Assembly (NCBI RefSeq): GCF_000204055.1
Contig: NW_006768781.1
Span: 577,940 to 641,939, forward strand
From: Melampsora larici-populina 98AG31
Taxonomy: Eukaryota > Basidiomycota > Pucciniomycetes > Pucciniales > Melampsoraceae
DNA: 64,000 nucleotides
Reading direction: 5' to 3'
The notes under the pieces are model-generated. The model saw nothing but the letters and a program-made list of their open reading frames with translations, was not told where the DNA came from and ran no database searches. Below are positions 1-13,159 of this stretch, in pieces (position 1 is the first letter of the stretch; every line of letters begins with the position of its first letter). The translations under genes and the position numbers were made by a program.

Positions 1-1495
1 AGCAAACAAAACAAATAAGCGCATAACATAAGACGCGTGTAACAATCTCAATTAGATGTCAATTGGGCCTAAGTTGACTTGGGTTGAGTTTTCGAAGTGT
101 AAGTGATCATCAGAATCAATGTTTGAGTCTATGAGTTTACAATTCATTGAGTAGACATTTTTGGGAATCAACGCCTCGGCAGTTGAACCGTGAGCAGTGA
201 CGTTGATTGGGTTGACAAACGGAGCACCACCGTTCATACCGGAAGTCACAATAGAGGTGTGGTGAGAGATAAAACCCTTGTCCTTGGAAAGCAATGCAGC
301 GACCTGAAAGCGTGGAATCAACATCATAAGCGTGTGCAAAGGGGAAGACATGCCAGTGCAAGAACCAACCTCATTGCCAGCCTCTCCTGTAGAATAAACA
401 CAAAATGGATGAGAGGGTGAACAGGGTTCAGATTGTGACAACATAAGCTTGTAGCGTAGATATGCTTGGGTGATAGGTGGAAACGTGAGACGTCAGACAG
501 AAAGACTACATAAAGTAACAGTGACGGATAAGCATCAATGTGAGTCAAGCGGCAGCCAATTATATAGGAATGAAGTCGATGGCAGCAGAGATGTGATGCA
601 GAAGGAAACATACAGTGAATATGGAATGTTTTTGGTCCGTGGGCAAGGTCAGGGTGCTTGTGCCCCTGCAATGACTGTGACACGCACTGCGCTTCATGTT
701 GACGGCGATGAGGTACCATGTATGTGGTGATTTGTGAATTGTGTCCAAGTTGGGGTACCATGAGACACAAAATCATGTGAACATCAGACTGTAAGTACAA
801 AGGAATGTGTGTTAGCTTCTGAGTAAAGTTGAGGAAGAGTGTGTGGAGGAAATTGATGTAGTCAATGTGGCTCCATCAAGGAAAGTGGTTGGTCACAGCC
901 CGAGGCGGTGACTTTTGTATGATGCTGATAGAAGGAATGAGCTGAGTTGGGTCAATGATGAGGGAATCCATGAGAGCGGGCCAGACTTCGCCATCGACAC
1001 TGAGTTGGGTCAAAAGTAAGATCATGGAAAGCGTAGTTCAAAACGTTCATCAAGGGGATTTGACGCCATCGGTGGTGGACCCTAACATTGGGTCAAATTG
1101 ACACATTGGTGGAGAGGCAATGTAGGACAGAACACAGTTTCAGCAGTAGGTACGAAGGTCAACAGCTTGTTATACGGCCGAAAAGAGGGAGGCAATAATG
1201 TCGAGATAGGACGTTACAACCAAAAGAGGCCTGGCCAGAAGGCAATTGGTTGGACACCGTTGGATGGCAGTGGTGATATGCAAGGTGGGGAGGTGTGACA
1301 TGTTACCTTGTGTGACCGGGAGGGAGGTACCGTTACGACTAAGATTACACATCAAGTTTAGGAATACGGGTAGAGATGTCTTTTTTTCAAAAACATCAAA
1401 TTTCCTTCTTTATGTTTGATGTTTTACATAACTATTATCAAGATTTGATCTTTTTCAAAGAAACTAATACAATATTCATTTTTGTGAAAACTTGA
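1..1495. other. Intergenic, no supported gene
   Basis: Several open frames exist on both strands, but none has a recognisable domain, a convincing start context or a supported splice structure. The stretch contains several scattered copies of the word TTGGGTCAA around 945-1095. It could hold the decayed end of a gene lying to the left of the window. I see nothing else in it. Confidence 0.5.
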
Positions 1496-2823
1496 TCACT
1501 TATCCTCATCCAATGCTTCAATTTCAGGAAGAGGTCCAATTGGAATAATTCTAGTAGGATTGATTTGTGGATGAGAAGTGAAATCTAATTTTTGAAAAGA
1601 AAACAAGATAAAGTAAAGATTAAATCAATTAAGCTTGAAAGAAAGATGAACATAAGGATTTTATTTAAAAGACTCACAATGGAATTTGATATGTTCAAAA
1701 TTAGTTGTATCTTTAAACGCAGGATTCTTCCAATACAAACCTAGAAGAAAAATATCAAAGATGATTCAATATCAATAATCTGACTGGAAAAAAAGAATGC
1801 AAGTAGAACTTACACTTTAACCAATGATTTAAATTAGGATAACCACCTCTAATAGTTTTCAAATTACATTTAAAATGAGTAACATAAACCACATCAAATC
1901 TAATCAAAGTGGTAAACAATCTAACATCGACTTCAGTCAACTGATCACCCATCAAATACTTTTGACCACCATCCAAAACTTTTTCAAGTCTATCAAGCGC
2001 TTCGAAAAGTGGTTTGACTTCACTTTCATATGCGCTTTGAGTAGTAGCAAATCCTGATTTGTAAACCCCATTATTGACTTGATCGTAAATCCATTCATTC
2101 ATAGTATCAATTTCTTGTTGTAAATTTTGAGGATACAAATCGATTTTTTGATATTGTTCTTCAATCAATTCATTGAACTGTTTTTTTGGTCAATGAGAAA
2201 CCTTTCATCAGTCAATCCATTTCTCTAAACGTTTAAGAAACCGAAAAAAGCAAACCACTTACACAACAGTTTAACATTCTAATAATCTCACTAGACTCAT
2301 TATTCACAATCGTTTCCTCTTTCTTATCCCAAAGTACAGGTACAGTAAACCTACCCTGATATTGATGATTGGCTTTAAAATAAATTTCTTTAATCTTTTC
2401 ACTAGCATATAATGTATCTTTAATCACACCTGTCATAGATGGATTAAATTCGCTTGGAGCATTCCAACTCCATCCTTCTGTACCCATAAATGGATGTACA
2501 ACTGAGACACCTACTAAATCTTTTAAACCTTTTAATTGTAGGAAAATCAAAACTCGATGTGCCCAAGGGCATGCTAAACTAACATACTTTAGTATCATAA
2601 AATCAAACACTAAATCAATTTCTTTCTTTCATCTTTTATAAAATCTAATCAAACTCACAATATGATATCTACCTTTCTCAGGCTTGAATTTACCTTCATT
2701 TGAGATTTGATCTCTAAAACTAGATGCTTGTCTTCTAAAATGACCATCCTCACTTGCCCATGTTGTAATCTCTTTTCGTGAGCTTTGTATCGAATGATCA
2801 AGTTTTGAATTTGAGTTTGCCAT
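1496..2823 (-). CDS. ECM4: Glutathione S-transferase, xi/ECM4 class (glutathionyl-hydroquinone reductase)
   Basis: Predicted cytosolic glutathione-dependent thiol transferase; the family reduces glutathionyl-hydroquinones and uses a catalytic Cys in a CPWA motif. Five exons join in frame: 2823-2659, 2586-2263, 2177-1814, 1740-1678 and 1584-1496 (334 aa, normal for the family). The catalytic motif YVSLACPWAHR opens exon 2. The thioredoxin-fold part ends near NNESSEIIRMLN, and the helical C-terminal domain carries GDQLTEVDVRLFTTLIRFD and LYWKNPAFKDTTNFEHIKFH, all hallmarks of ECM4/xi enzymes. The ATG at 2823 is preferred over an in-frame ATG 36 bases upstream because its N-terminus fits the family length; the choice is not certain. 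All introns are short with GTAAGT or GTGAGT donors. The substrate cannot be told from sequence. Confidence 0.93.
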
Positions 2824-3854
2824 TGTATGATTCAATTTGCTATGAAGGGATAGGTTCAAGTGGATGTTTGATTTGGAAAGTAAAGGGTATTGTTTGATTT
2901 AAGAGATGGTAAACAGCTATTTGAGTGGAATGATGATGAAAGTGATTCACTTTACTAATCCCATTACGTCATCACATTGCCGTCTTACTAAATCGATTCT
3001 CATGATTCTCGTCGTGTGGTAATTCAAACTCGGTTGAAACAATTCCCGAATCCGGATCATTCGATGACGGTATCTCATCATATCGTTGATCATTACTATA
3101 TCCGGTCAGGAGTAAGATGAAGGTGGAGCGTGGAGATTGGGAGGCTATCTTGAAGTGGTGTCGACTTTTGAATGAGGTTGACTACAAACTATGGATGTGA
3201 CTCAGTCCGGATTTACTGTTGACCATCGTTCTACCTTTCCGTGGTCTTAGCTGTCATCTCACTGTAACACATGCTTCTTATCAATGATCCGCTGCTTATG
3301 GGCTCGTAGCACAATGTCTTTGACTATATATTCGATTAATTTCATTTCATCACACGATCTCATTTTTGTTTCTATAACGATCACAAAAAGGAGAAAGAAA
3401 AAGAAATTCAAGCAAGCCAAGGAAAATGATCATCTCTAGCTAGCCATTTCACATCAGGAAAACTTCTAAAAAATTATTTAACAAACAAATGTTACGAAAT
3501 TGACAAGTGAACTAAAGATTTTTTACTGTGTTTTAATGCAGTGTTTTTTTGGAAATTGGTTTTTTGGTTATATCAACTGAATTACAAACAACTTCTAGAA
3601 CGACGGAAAGATTTTTTTTGGTGGCGTTTGTTCGACAATAAAAATAAATAAAAAGGTCTTTCGAACTAACAGACCAAGAAGAGAGAGCTTTTGAGCCGAG
3701 AAGATGGGAAGACGTTAGGGTGAAATGAGATGAGGAACCATTGCAGTGGGCTTGGAAGATGGGAAGAGGTAGGACGCCGGCATTAGGTTTCGATTTATGA
3801 GAGCCCACAATCGAAACCAGTTCTTTCGTCTCGGTGAGGGTGAACGAAGAAGGT
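2824..3854. other. Intergenic, GST promoter side and TFIIE-alpha 3' side
   Basis: AT-rich spacer between two minus-strand genes. It should contain the promoter of the glutathione transferase next to 2824 and the 3' untranslated region of the TFIIE-alpha gene next to 3854. A minus-strand open frame at 3533-3880 overlaps the TFIIE-alpha end out of frame and has no recognisable domain. Confidence 0.5.
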
Positions 3855-5702
3855 TTAGTTGGCCATGATAAGCGTGGCATAGATGGTATATTCCTCCGGC
3901 GTCTGAAATGGCAATGAGCATCCTTTTCAAGATGAGCATCAAAAAAAGAAAACGACTGACCATGTGATGCTCCATCTCCTCCGTCACAGAGCTGATGTCA
4001 ATCAGCTTGCCACCCAACATCATCGTCTTCACTTCATCGGTATCATCTTCGGCAGATGGAGGCGCAACAACCGCAGGTACATCAACTTTGGTCTTCTTCC
4101 TTGATTGATGACCATGAGTTCGATGATCTTCCGGACTACTCTTGAGGCTTCCATAACCTTCATCAACGTAATCACGATTCCGTTTGATTCCAGTCCCGTT
4201 TGATGAGGCACAAGACTGTGAAGGCGAATTCAGTGAACAGGTGCTATCTGACGGAGATCGTTTGGGATCAAGGGTCGATGTCGTCAGTGACCTTGATTGA
4301 TTTTGAAGTTTGGCGAAGTAAGCGTCGTAGTCGACATCTCCGTCAATCTTGACATCAGCTGGCTCAGGTACAGTCGGGTTGACGAATGAAATGCCAGGTC
4401 GTGCAGTGGTGTTGGTACCTTCTTTGATACCAGCCCCCGTCAATTCACCGCTCACTGTACTTTGAGCGATCCAAACCGGCAGAGCGTTGGCCTGTCGTTT
4501 AGCCTCTGCCTGCTGCTCCTTGAGGAGACGTTTGTTTTCCAAATCACCCTCCTGCGCCATTTGAACAGAGACGGCAGCCTCCTTAGCACCACCAGTTGCC
4601 ACAGCCAAACCATCAGCCGAATCGACCGGTTTCTCGAGAGGCATGTGTATAGCCACCCATTGAGCGATGTCAAACCTGCAAAAAGATCAATCAGTTTTGG
4701 CCGCCATGAGAAAGTGGAGGCAAACTCACGCAGGTACGGTAACCTTGTCTGCCTTTTGCAACGTTTTCTTGATCAACGTCGATTGCGAGTTGAGGCGTTG
4801 CATGCGGTCCTTGTTCTTCTGCACCTCGATGTCATTATCATTGTCATCGAGAGGAGTATTGCAGATCTCGCAGAGAAAGCTCGTGGCTGTCATGGCTAGC
4901 CCAGAGATGTCGAGAGTAGAATATGTAGTCTTACACCGAGGACATACATAGCCTTGACCGTCGATGACCTGTGGGACAAATGCAACGTGTAAGCAGCCGC
5001 AACAAATACGGCTGCAAGTAACTAGCAGTGAAGTAGCCAACATTTCGCTGCTTGTCATCCAAAACCTTGCTTATTTTCCACAGCCTCCATTTGATAACGT
5101 CCACACAATGCTTGTAGTCAATGTAGTAGTACGTCCGTTGAGTGGCTTTTGAAGCCCCAGGCTTGACCTCGGCACGCAAGTAACTAAAAGACAGGAATGT
5201 GAGAGTAAAGAGTTAGTTATAAGAAACTGCAACATATCAAGATTAGGGTGAATGACTTACACTGAGACCAACTGGTCCCGAATCAGCATGTTTGCGGCTT
5301 TGGCAAGTTCCTTGGGACCAACGCCAAGGCGAGCAGCCAGTTCCTCATCTTTCATGCTAAGACAGCGTGAAAAACGCAGGTGCGTTCAGTTCCCAGACAT
5401 TCATGACATAGTGGTCACATAATCAAGGGAAAGGAGAGAGGGAGACGAGCCGACAGGCAAACGTCTCTACTTTCAACTCACGCTTCTTTACGAATGAGCT
5501 GGTCGAGGAGTAGGATATGTCGTACTTCGTAAAAAGCACGGGAGACGTATTGGAGGAGAAGACGGATGTCTGCGAGTGTGTCGATGTTGTCGTCTGGCTT
5601 CTGGATCCCATCAGTCTGGTTGTGGCCAGCTGAGACGTTCCCATTTGTTATCGACGAAGGACCGGCTTGAATAGGTGAAGCGGTGAATGAGGTATGAGAC
5701 AT
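3855..5702 (-). CDS. TFA1: Transcription initiation factor IIE subunit alpha
   Basis: Large subunit of the RNA polymerase II general factor TFIIE, which recruits and stimulates TFIIH at the pre-initiation complex in the nucleus. Six exons: 5702-5482, 5356-5261, 5183-5042, 4968-4730, 4675-3961, 3902-3855, totalling 1,461 bases (486 aa, similar to yeast Tfa1). The extended winged helix is seen as IRLLLQYVSRAFYEVRHILL then MKDEELAARLGVGPKELAKA and KHCVDVIKWRLWKI. The zinc ribbon follows: YVCPRCKTTYSTLD with a second FLCEICNTPL pair (CxxC-x(~23)-CxxC). The C-terminal half is low-complexity and basic/serine-rich, and it ends with TPEEYTIYATLIMAN. The intron at 5041 has a weak donor (GTTGGC), but the join gives the expected QRN-VIDGQGYVCP. 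Start ATG 5702 gives the conserved N-terminal spacing; an in-frame upstream ATG exists at 5816. Confidence 0.93.
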
Positions 5703-7105
5703 GATGACACCGTTGGGAAGATGAAGATGTGGCGAGATGTTGATAATGAGGTGGAGGTTGATACGGTTTGGAAGCGAGTAGTTCGGACTTGGCAAAGCGA
5801 GTCGTTGAGGGTGCAAGAAGATAATTTGACCAAGATCAAATGATGAGAGACTGATTGAATCGAATCGAATCGAAAGTTGGTTAAAGTGATAGAGAGAGAA
5901 GTGAATCGATATCGAATGAATCAGTTGTTGATGTGAGTTTTTAAGGGGAAAATTGTCTTCGAGTGGGCTGGACTAAAAGTCAGGGCAAAATTGAAAAATT
6001 GAGACAAAATCAAAATTAAACTTGCCATTTCTGGTCAACAAATCATCCGCCCTGATCCGTTGATTCGTCCTGATCAACAACGGATCTTCGCCGGCCCGTC
6101 ACACAGAATCCAGATGGCTGTGGGGCGGAGGCTCGAGGGTCATGCACAGGCACAGTCAGGGCGGCCTAGTGCATGATCAGGTCCGATAAATCGTCAGGGC
6201 GGGGGCCGCGTGTGATCAGAGCCATGCATGATTAGGCGAGTTTGTCATTCAATTTGGACCAAGCAGGACCAAGCCAATGAGGCTGAAGTTAACTCGCTTT
6301 TAATCAAGAATACCATCCATCAGTCGTTCTCCATCTTGAAAAGACTTCATCATCAGGGGGCGTGCTGCCCTGCCCACTATTATCACAACACCCATGTGGT
6401 CCTTCATCTGATGTTACCTACCAGTGCAATGGGTGTGGTGACAGTATGTAGGTGACAATGTTTAAGACAGATCAAGCTGCCGATATATACAATTGTTGGC
6501 CTAGTCTTAGTGGAAACAAAGACAATCATAAGTTTTCATGTGCGTTGAAATCATCTGGTAAATATTTGGAAAGAAAAAAGTTAAACCAAAGACGCTCTTA
6601 AAGCTGTTGTCATCAATAGCCAGCGCGACTCCAAGGGAACGGAATGCTAGCTGTCACAATGTGATTGACTGATTGACCTGATTGACCGCCTTGTGGATGG
6701 CAGAAGCGGGGCAGGCTTGAGGTTTGCGCGTAGCTTTTGATTGGCAATACGGCAACAGGATTTACGCGAAACTTGGAAGTTTCATCAGTCATGAGACTTG
6801 TTACAATAACCTTGTCAACTGTGATCATAAAATCAATCATGAACTTTGGTCTTCGTATTGGGTCTGAGTTGACGGCTACAGAAAGTCTGTATACCTAAAG
6901 ACTCCAGATAGACACGATGCAATCAGCTGTTTTTCTTCCACTGGGACTTTCTCTGAACCTCAGCATTTTGCGATGGGGTTTTCAAGACCATAATCAGCCA
7001 ATGTAACAAACTGGTAACTAATCCCAATTAATTAAGCCCCTTTTTGAGATATGAAAGAAATGATATAATATACAAAAGAGACAAAAACTCTGATCGACAA
7101 TTAAT
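5703..7105. other. Intergenic between TFA1 and PWP2
   Basis: About 1.4 kb with the promoter of TFA1 on the left and the 3' end of PWP2 on the right. A GC-rich patch at about 6055-6235 repeats the words GATCAGG, CCTGATC and TCAGGGCGG in both orientations and may be a decayed inverted-repeat element; I could not define ends or a TSD. No gene is supported. Confidence 0.4.
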
Positions 7106-10100
7106 CTATTCAACCATCAGATCCAAAGTTTCCAATCGATCAGACTCTGCCAATTGTTTACTATGAGAAGCCTGATCAATCAAGTAACGCATCATGTGCG
7201 TATTCGAATTAGATCTACCGATAAATAACGTAATGATGATCAGTTCAGCGCTTCTTCTTGTTAACAAATCACAAAACTTGACTTACAGTTTGGCAACCGA
7301 TGAATGGGTATCCAGTAAGGCCTTTTGAACAGATCTCATCACAGGGGCGACCTCGTGTGAATTTGCTTTCAGGTATCGGCCATGAGCTGAAAGGATACTA
7401 TTGATCCATATCAAATTGAATTCGATACGATTTGAGCTACTATCTGTAACCTCTTGGGCGACAAATCCCATAAGCTTAGATACATAGACCTTTGGTAATT
7501 GAGAAGCTACAACTTTGATCTGATCAAAAGAAACAGTTTGGTATACGAGCTTGATCATTTTATGTTCATTTAATCTAAAAGCCATCACTAAAGCCTTGAG
7601 GAACTCTTTACATCGGACACTTTCAAGAATCGATTGTGGTGTGATTTCGAGTGATAGATCAAAAGGATCGAAATGAACTGTCTCATCTAATGAATAAAGT
7701 AGTAAACCATCCGTAGAAGCAGCACCCCAAGTGCGACCAGTCGGAGAAAACTTTACTGCCTTAGTTCTGATTTCTGGCTTGTATTTTCTTCTTGACATAT
7801 CCCCACCTTTTGATCCAGGTAAGACTTTGTTCGCATCCAGACGGTCGTCCAAATCTGAAAGATCTCCAGTATCGTTGATCTCATCAAGTGGTACACCTGA
7901 GCTTAATAACTTTCTGCTATCTAAGAATTCTTCTGTACCATCGAGACTCAAGTTTGCAGAGATCTCAAATCGTTTCAGTAACATCCCATCACGACAATCA
8001 TAAAGACAAACATATTTGCTATTTCCTCCAGCAATTAACCGTAGTCCATCAGCAGTATAACAAAGACTGTTAAAGCTTTTACCACTCGCACTGTTTGCAG
8101 CAGTCACACGATCATCAAACTTTCGGCCACCGGACACATCCTTTCGTCCTTCGATCAATGATTTCTGGCTACCGTTAATCACATCAAAAAAAGCTATCTG
8201 ACCATCCAACGTCGAGGCTGCGATTTCTAATCCATCAGGACGAAAGGCTACCGCTAGACCATCCGAGGGTAATTGAAACGGTTCAACTGTAGTCTTACGT
8301 CCGTACATCTCCCAAATCCGCAATGTCTTATCCCAACTGATACTAACTATTTTATCACCCAGAGGGGAAAATGCTAAAGCAGAGATAGGACCTTCGTGCC
8401 CTGACATGATATCTACTAGCTTGCCGGTCTGAACGGACCACACAAAGATTTCAAAACCTTCCCCTGTTCCACCACCTACTACTACTTCCCCCGACGGATC
8501 CACAGCGAGAGCAGTAAACTGGACAGGTGTTGGTGAGGTGAAGGTTTTGAAATTACGATACCGAGAAAGATCAAAAGCACGGATCGTACCGTCCAGGGAG
8601 GCGGAAAAGATCACCGATCCTTGTTTGGCGAACTCAACAGCCGAGATTGCAGATTGATGTTCGGTGAAAGTGACATAGCAGAAACCAGAATTCGCATTCC
8701 AAACTTTAACTTTGCCATCATCTCCTCCTGTTACGATGTTTTGTCCGTCAGTTGAAAAGGCCAAGGTGTTCATATCAAAGTAGTGACCCTGTTGTTTCAA
8801 GATATAACTCTCGCTTTGCCATTCCCACACTAACAATTGGCCGAGTTTTGAAGCACCAAAGGCTAGCCATTGACCTGTTGGATCGATGGAGACACTAGTG
8901 ATATTTTCCTGAGAGATGGAGAGTGAATGGATATTGATGAACGAGCCGACTTCCTTTCCAACCTCGTATAGACCAAACACTCCATTGGAGAATCCAACAA
9001 TCAGAAGGTTGTTGGCAGGATGAAAAGTGCAAGTGGTGACATATGTGCCTGGAACATTAAAAAAATGCCGTGTTGAAATTCCCCATCGGACTCGAGCCAA
9101 GGGATCGCTAACAGGAGCCTTGGAGACGGGAGCCGATGAAGTCATTTTCTGGTCTTCTGAGTCTGTGTCGTCGTCTGAATCTTCTGGCTCGTCTTTATTT
9201 CGCCAGACAAAACAAGCTCCATCTTTGCTGACGGTTATCACTCTTGGCTCATCATTCACATCGCCGATTTTACCAGTAAACCAAGCTCCAAGGACTGATT
9301 CCTTGTGGCCAGTGAATGTTCTAGGTCTAAAATCCTCGACTGGGTTCACAGTGTACATCCTACTGCTCATATCTTTGCTGGTCGTTAGGAAGTAGCTTGA
9401 GCACGCGGACCATGTTACGGATATCACGTCGTCAAAATGTCCAGTGTAAGTTCGATGTAGGTGAAAAGGGGCGAATGATTTGACTTGATGGGATGGTGTC
9501 AGCCATATCTGAGCGTGTTGGCCATGAGTGACGAGGATATATCTTATTTGTTGGTAAAGAAAAGACATTCAATTCAGCTCTCGTCGGATGCTTGCTGAAC
9601 AAGTGAAATGAGTATTGATTTCTTGTTGGGAGTAAAAAGAGACGAACTTGCCATCTGGCGAGAATTTTATGTCTTCAACCCTGCCTTTGAAGTTTATGTG
9701 ATGCAATACCACTGATTGTTTGAAGTTAACCAATAGTGCTCGTCCGTCTAAGTACGCCATTCATAATTGTTCAAGTCAGCATGCACTCTTGAAAGTCTGA
9801 TTTATAGTGAGAATGAGGAGCTACCATCATCTACACTAATCAGGAGTTTTCCATCGGGTGACAAGGATATCCGGCGGATGTTCTTTCGGTTCTGAAAATT
9901 CAAAGTCCTAGATTTGTTGCTATTTAGAAAACGGATCAAAGTATATTCCAGTCAGCAGTTGCCTTGAATCGAGAACAAAAATTCTGATAATCACTTGACA
10001 AGATCAAAAATCGAAACTCGATTTCCAACCGGACTAATCACGCTCTGTCCGTCAGGTGTAAAGATAACATTTCCCTGCAAGAAACATCGAGCAAAGCGTC

Positions 10101-10201
10101 AAGACTGGTTCCAAGAGTCAAGTACATTGATTTCTGGTCAGAGTTCTTACCTGGCGGTAAACGGTCCCTAGCAAGTTGGAGAATTCGAATCGAGTGGCCA
10201 T
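7106..10201 (-). CDS. PWP2: Periodic tryptophan protein 2 (U3 snoRNP / SSU processome WD40 protein)
   Basis: Component of the UtpB module of the small-subunit processome, needed for nucleolar 18S rRNA processing. Six exons join without a stop: 10201-10151, 10074-9995, 9919-9825, 9747-9648, 9542-7287 and 7214-7106 (2,691 bases, 896 aa; the yeast protein is of similar size). The N-terminus MATRFEFSNLLGTVYRQ, then PVGNRVSIFDLVNNKS and DDDGRALLVNF, track yeast Pwp2 closely. Tandem WD40 repeats fill most of the protein, for example GHFDDVISVTWS, SKDMSSRMYTV and GDKIVSISWDKTLRIWEMYG. An acidic serine/aspartate linker lies within the early repeats (DEPEDSDDDTDSEDQ). The C-terminal Utp12-type domain is seen as LEITPQSILESVRCKEFLKA onward. 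The first exons are very short, which explains why the start is easily missed. Confidence 0.96.
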
Positions 10202-11693
10202 AGTTGATTACGCTTGAGGTTGAATTGATGATGCCTCGGTCTTGATACAATGTGTTGTGCTCTGAAAGAAAGAGAGTGTCGTGGACAAAGTTGACAAAAG
10301 TTGCGAGTCGAAAGTCTGAAAAATTTTGAGACTGTATTCCACACTGTAGGTTCCCTCTCTTGTAGCATAATATGATCCACAAATGCTTAAATCCCACTCA
10401 GCCACTTCTCAATGTGGTCATCAAGAAATCGAATTCGACTCTTTGATAAGTTTGTGCTGCTCGTGAAAAGATGTTGTAATCTTGTTTTGATTGAGAGCAT
10501 ATTTTGTTAAGCATACATAGAATTTGCGAATTTGTGAATACAAAAGAAATGATAAAAGAAAAAGAGAGATTTGATGTGTTTTTCCCCATTTTTTTTCCAA
10601 CAAATGTTCAGAACTTCTGTTCTTCCTGTGTGATTAGGATATATGTACTTGATTCGTAGATTCAGAGGGGAAAGCTTAACAACAGAGATAAGGAAGCCTT
10701 GGATGATTTTGTGTGTAACTTTGTGCAACTTATCAAAAACACGGGAGGATGGACATTGGGATGGAGGTGCAGGTGCAGGTGAAGTCAAAAATAGCACCAC
10801 TCTATTAATTTGGTCTACCACTGAGAGAACTCCTAAAGTTAGAGTACCAAGCTACAAAGAAAAAAAACGCCTCCTAAGAGTTGATGAAGAAATAAAGTAT
10901 TTTTTGAAGAAACCAAACCACTGAGCGGAAAGGATTACCGAAAAAAGACTTAGAAAGTTGGATGGCATCGTTCCTTTGACAAATTCTTGGTTAGAGACTA
11001 AAGATAGATTGATGAGGCTGTGAGGATGTTGACTACATGGGTCACAACTCGCTTACGTTTTGTGAAATTCAAATTGGTGAAGTCAGTTGATCTTTGTATT
11101 GTCTCGCGTTAATTGATTTTTCATTTTTTATAAACAAAGACATCTTTCCGCATCATCATTTTTACTTCTTAGCTTCAGAATCTCATGAGCGCCTAAGTCT
11201 AAGTTTGGTCCAACGTACCCATTTTTTCAAAAACTTGTTGAGTTTCGATTTATTTCATCTCGTTACTTTTTTGTGATTGATTCTTCTTATAGCTTAGAGA
11301 ACAATCGTGAAGGATTGGTTCTGATTGAGAAACTTGTCAAGTACAACATATTCAATTTGATTTCAAAAACGACTTCTGTAAAGTGATAACAAAGAATTAC
11401 AACATATTTCGCCCGTTAGTCCCCTTCGTTCAAAAGCGACTGTTTTGTTCGTTCATATTTGACTCGACATTAAGTAACCACGTTTGAGTATATCGCTAGA
11501 ACCGCCGGGCAAAGATTTAAGACTTGGATTTTCGGGTGCAGCAAATTTGATCCTGTTTTTATTGCGAACGTGTAGACTGGAACTCGTGTGGGCAACAGAG
11601 GTTATCTCATTGGTCCAAAGTAGTGTCCAATTTTGCATCCAATTTCTATTAAACCATCACAGCAATCGAACGACAGCATTAGAAGAAGTGCTT
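10202..11693. other. Intergenic between PWP2 and the F-box gene
   Basis: AT-rich spacer that should carry the PWP2 promoter next to 10202. Open frames up to about 108 codons occur on both strands, none with a recognisable domain. A minus-strand frame at 11453-11638 could be a 3' exon of the F-box gene, if the GTTAGT at the end of its main exon is used as a splice donor. Confidence 0.4.
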
Positions 11694-12995
11694 TTAGAGG
11701 GAGCGGGTACTCGGAGGAGAGAAGTGACTAACCATGATTTCATCCGGTTTCAACTCGCCAATTTCAAAACACTTGATTCCAAATGCCTCAAAGTCTTCAA
11801 TCAAGCTTAGAGGGAGCTCTTTGTCATAGGGTTCTCTTTGGAATAAACATTGTTTCAAGTTGGGTAAGTTTCGAAAAAGGCCCTCGTCACGTGATGTAGT
11901 CGAAGGCATGAAGGTTTTTCCTTTTCGAGCTTCCTTGAAGAAGTGTAGCCATGAACCAAGGGCGTCCTGGATAGGGAAAACAAGTGTTCGTGCATGTCGA
12001 AGTATCGGCCAACAGAACCAGCCTTCGTATGCGTCATATTCGGCAGCGTATAAGCACATGTCACTCCAGGGAGAAGTTGAAATCACGCGGAGCCGTGGAC
12101 ACTCCACTAAAAGCGCTTCACCGGGCCAATGATGGCACATACTGCCAGTGAATAGACCTTCCAAGGTTTCTTTGACAGCTGTTAACACAGGTTCGAGTCC
12201 GTTACCATTTTCTTCAGCTACATAGCATTCGATGATCTTCAAGCTCGATCGAGCCTTCTCGCAGATGTTGACGATCCCACGGAGGTCTGCATACTTGCGA
12301 CTGTCAAACTCTTCGTCTTCGTATTCTGATTCTTCCGCATATGTATATAGGAATTCCAGATGGCGCAATTTTGTCAGGGCTGACTCGGAGAACTCCATGG
12401 GAGGTACGGCAGTATATTTAATTGTTAAAACTTCAAGATCGGGCGCGGCGTTCAACAGATTGGCTACGTTTGGAGATCCCCCTGAAGTAGCGGAACCGAT
12501 GGTGAGTTCTTTGAGCGATTTGGCGATCCTCACAGCATCCAATAGTGGAGTTGGAAAGTCCATTGCGTAGTAGAAATTTACATCTAGTGCCTGAAGGCTC
12601 TCGCTGAACAGTCGTATCAATTCGGCAGCCTCGCTGGTAGACACGTGTGGCTTCGGGATGGGGACCTCGACCAGCTCGCATAGTTGAAGCCGACGAACAG
12701 GAAAGGACCGTGGTTGAGAATCAGGGATGTAAAAAAAGCTTGTCTTCCAATTCTTGAGGAAATTTTGTGCTTGCTTGTCATTTGTGACGCGGATGGAACT
12801 GAGAGCTATCGGTATGACTGCAGCTGACCAGGATTTGCAAACTAAGCGAAGGTCGAGAAGGCTTTGAGATTTGCGACCTAGGTATTCATCTTTTGCAAGC
12901 TGGGTTTTGACCAGAGTGAAAATCTGAGTCAAAATTTCGGTGGGTAAGGACCTAGACGCGTTCCCTGCGATGCCATTGTCTGCTGAGGTCAACAT
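11694..12995 (-). CDS. F-box protein
   Basis: Likely substrate-recognition subunit of an SCF ubiquitin ligase. A 433-codon open frame starts MLTSADNGIAGNASRSLPTE. The F-box is visible in the first 60 residues: LPTEILTQIFTLVK, then LLDLRLVCKSWSAAVIPIAL, the usual LP-x2-[IL] and W-x3 pattern. The remainder has weak leucine-rich spacing (LKELTIGSATSGG, LEVLTIKYT, LTKLRHLEFLY), as in fungal F-box/LRR-like proteins. The target is unknown. The last codons run through EIM-GTTAGT, so the true C-terminus may be spliced to an exon further left; the end given is that of the uninterrupted frame. The ATG lies about 165 bp from the left end of the hAT-1 element, so that transposon sits in the likely promoter. 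Confidence 0.8.
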   Translation of the reverse strand: MLTSADNGIAGNASRSLPTEILTQIFTLVKTQLAKDEYLGRKSQSLLDLRLVCKSWSAAVIPIALSSIRVTNDKQAQNFLKNWKTSFFYIPDSQPRSFPVRRLQLCELVEVPIPKPHVSTSEAAELIRLFSESLQALDVNFYYAMDFPTPLLDAVRIAKSLKELTIGSATSGGSPNVANLLNAAPDLEVLTIKYTAVPPMEFSESALTKLRHLEFLYTYAEESEYEDEEFDSRKYADLRGIVNICEKARSSLKIIECYVAEENGNGLEPVLTAVKETLEGLFTGSMCHHWPGEALLVECPRLRVISTSPWSDMCLYAAEYDAYEGWFCWPILRHARTLVFPIQDALGSWLHFFKEARKGKTFMPSTTSRDEGLFRNLPNLKQCLFQREPYDKELPLSLIEDFEAFGIKCFEIGELKPDEIMVSHFSPPSTRSL

Positions 12996-13159
12996 GGTCC
13001 AGAAAGTAGCCTAGGAAATGTGGGTATGATCTTAGACGAGCGATGTTCACACAAGAGAAAGGCTCAGAGTCAAGGGATCAGATCATCAGGCCAGCACCCG
13101 GTCCTGGTCCGTTCACAGAAGCCCCGCCAAGTCTGGGGACACGTCAGGTGGGCCCTGGG

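Noticed and set aside
324..800. 158-codon minus-strand frame at the left edge
   Set aside because: Odd composition (many His, Cys, Leu), no domain, and overlapping frames of similar size on both strands.
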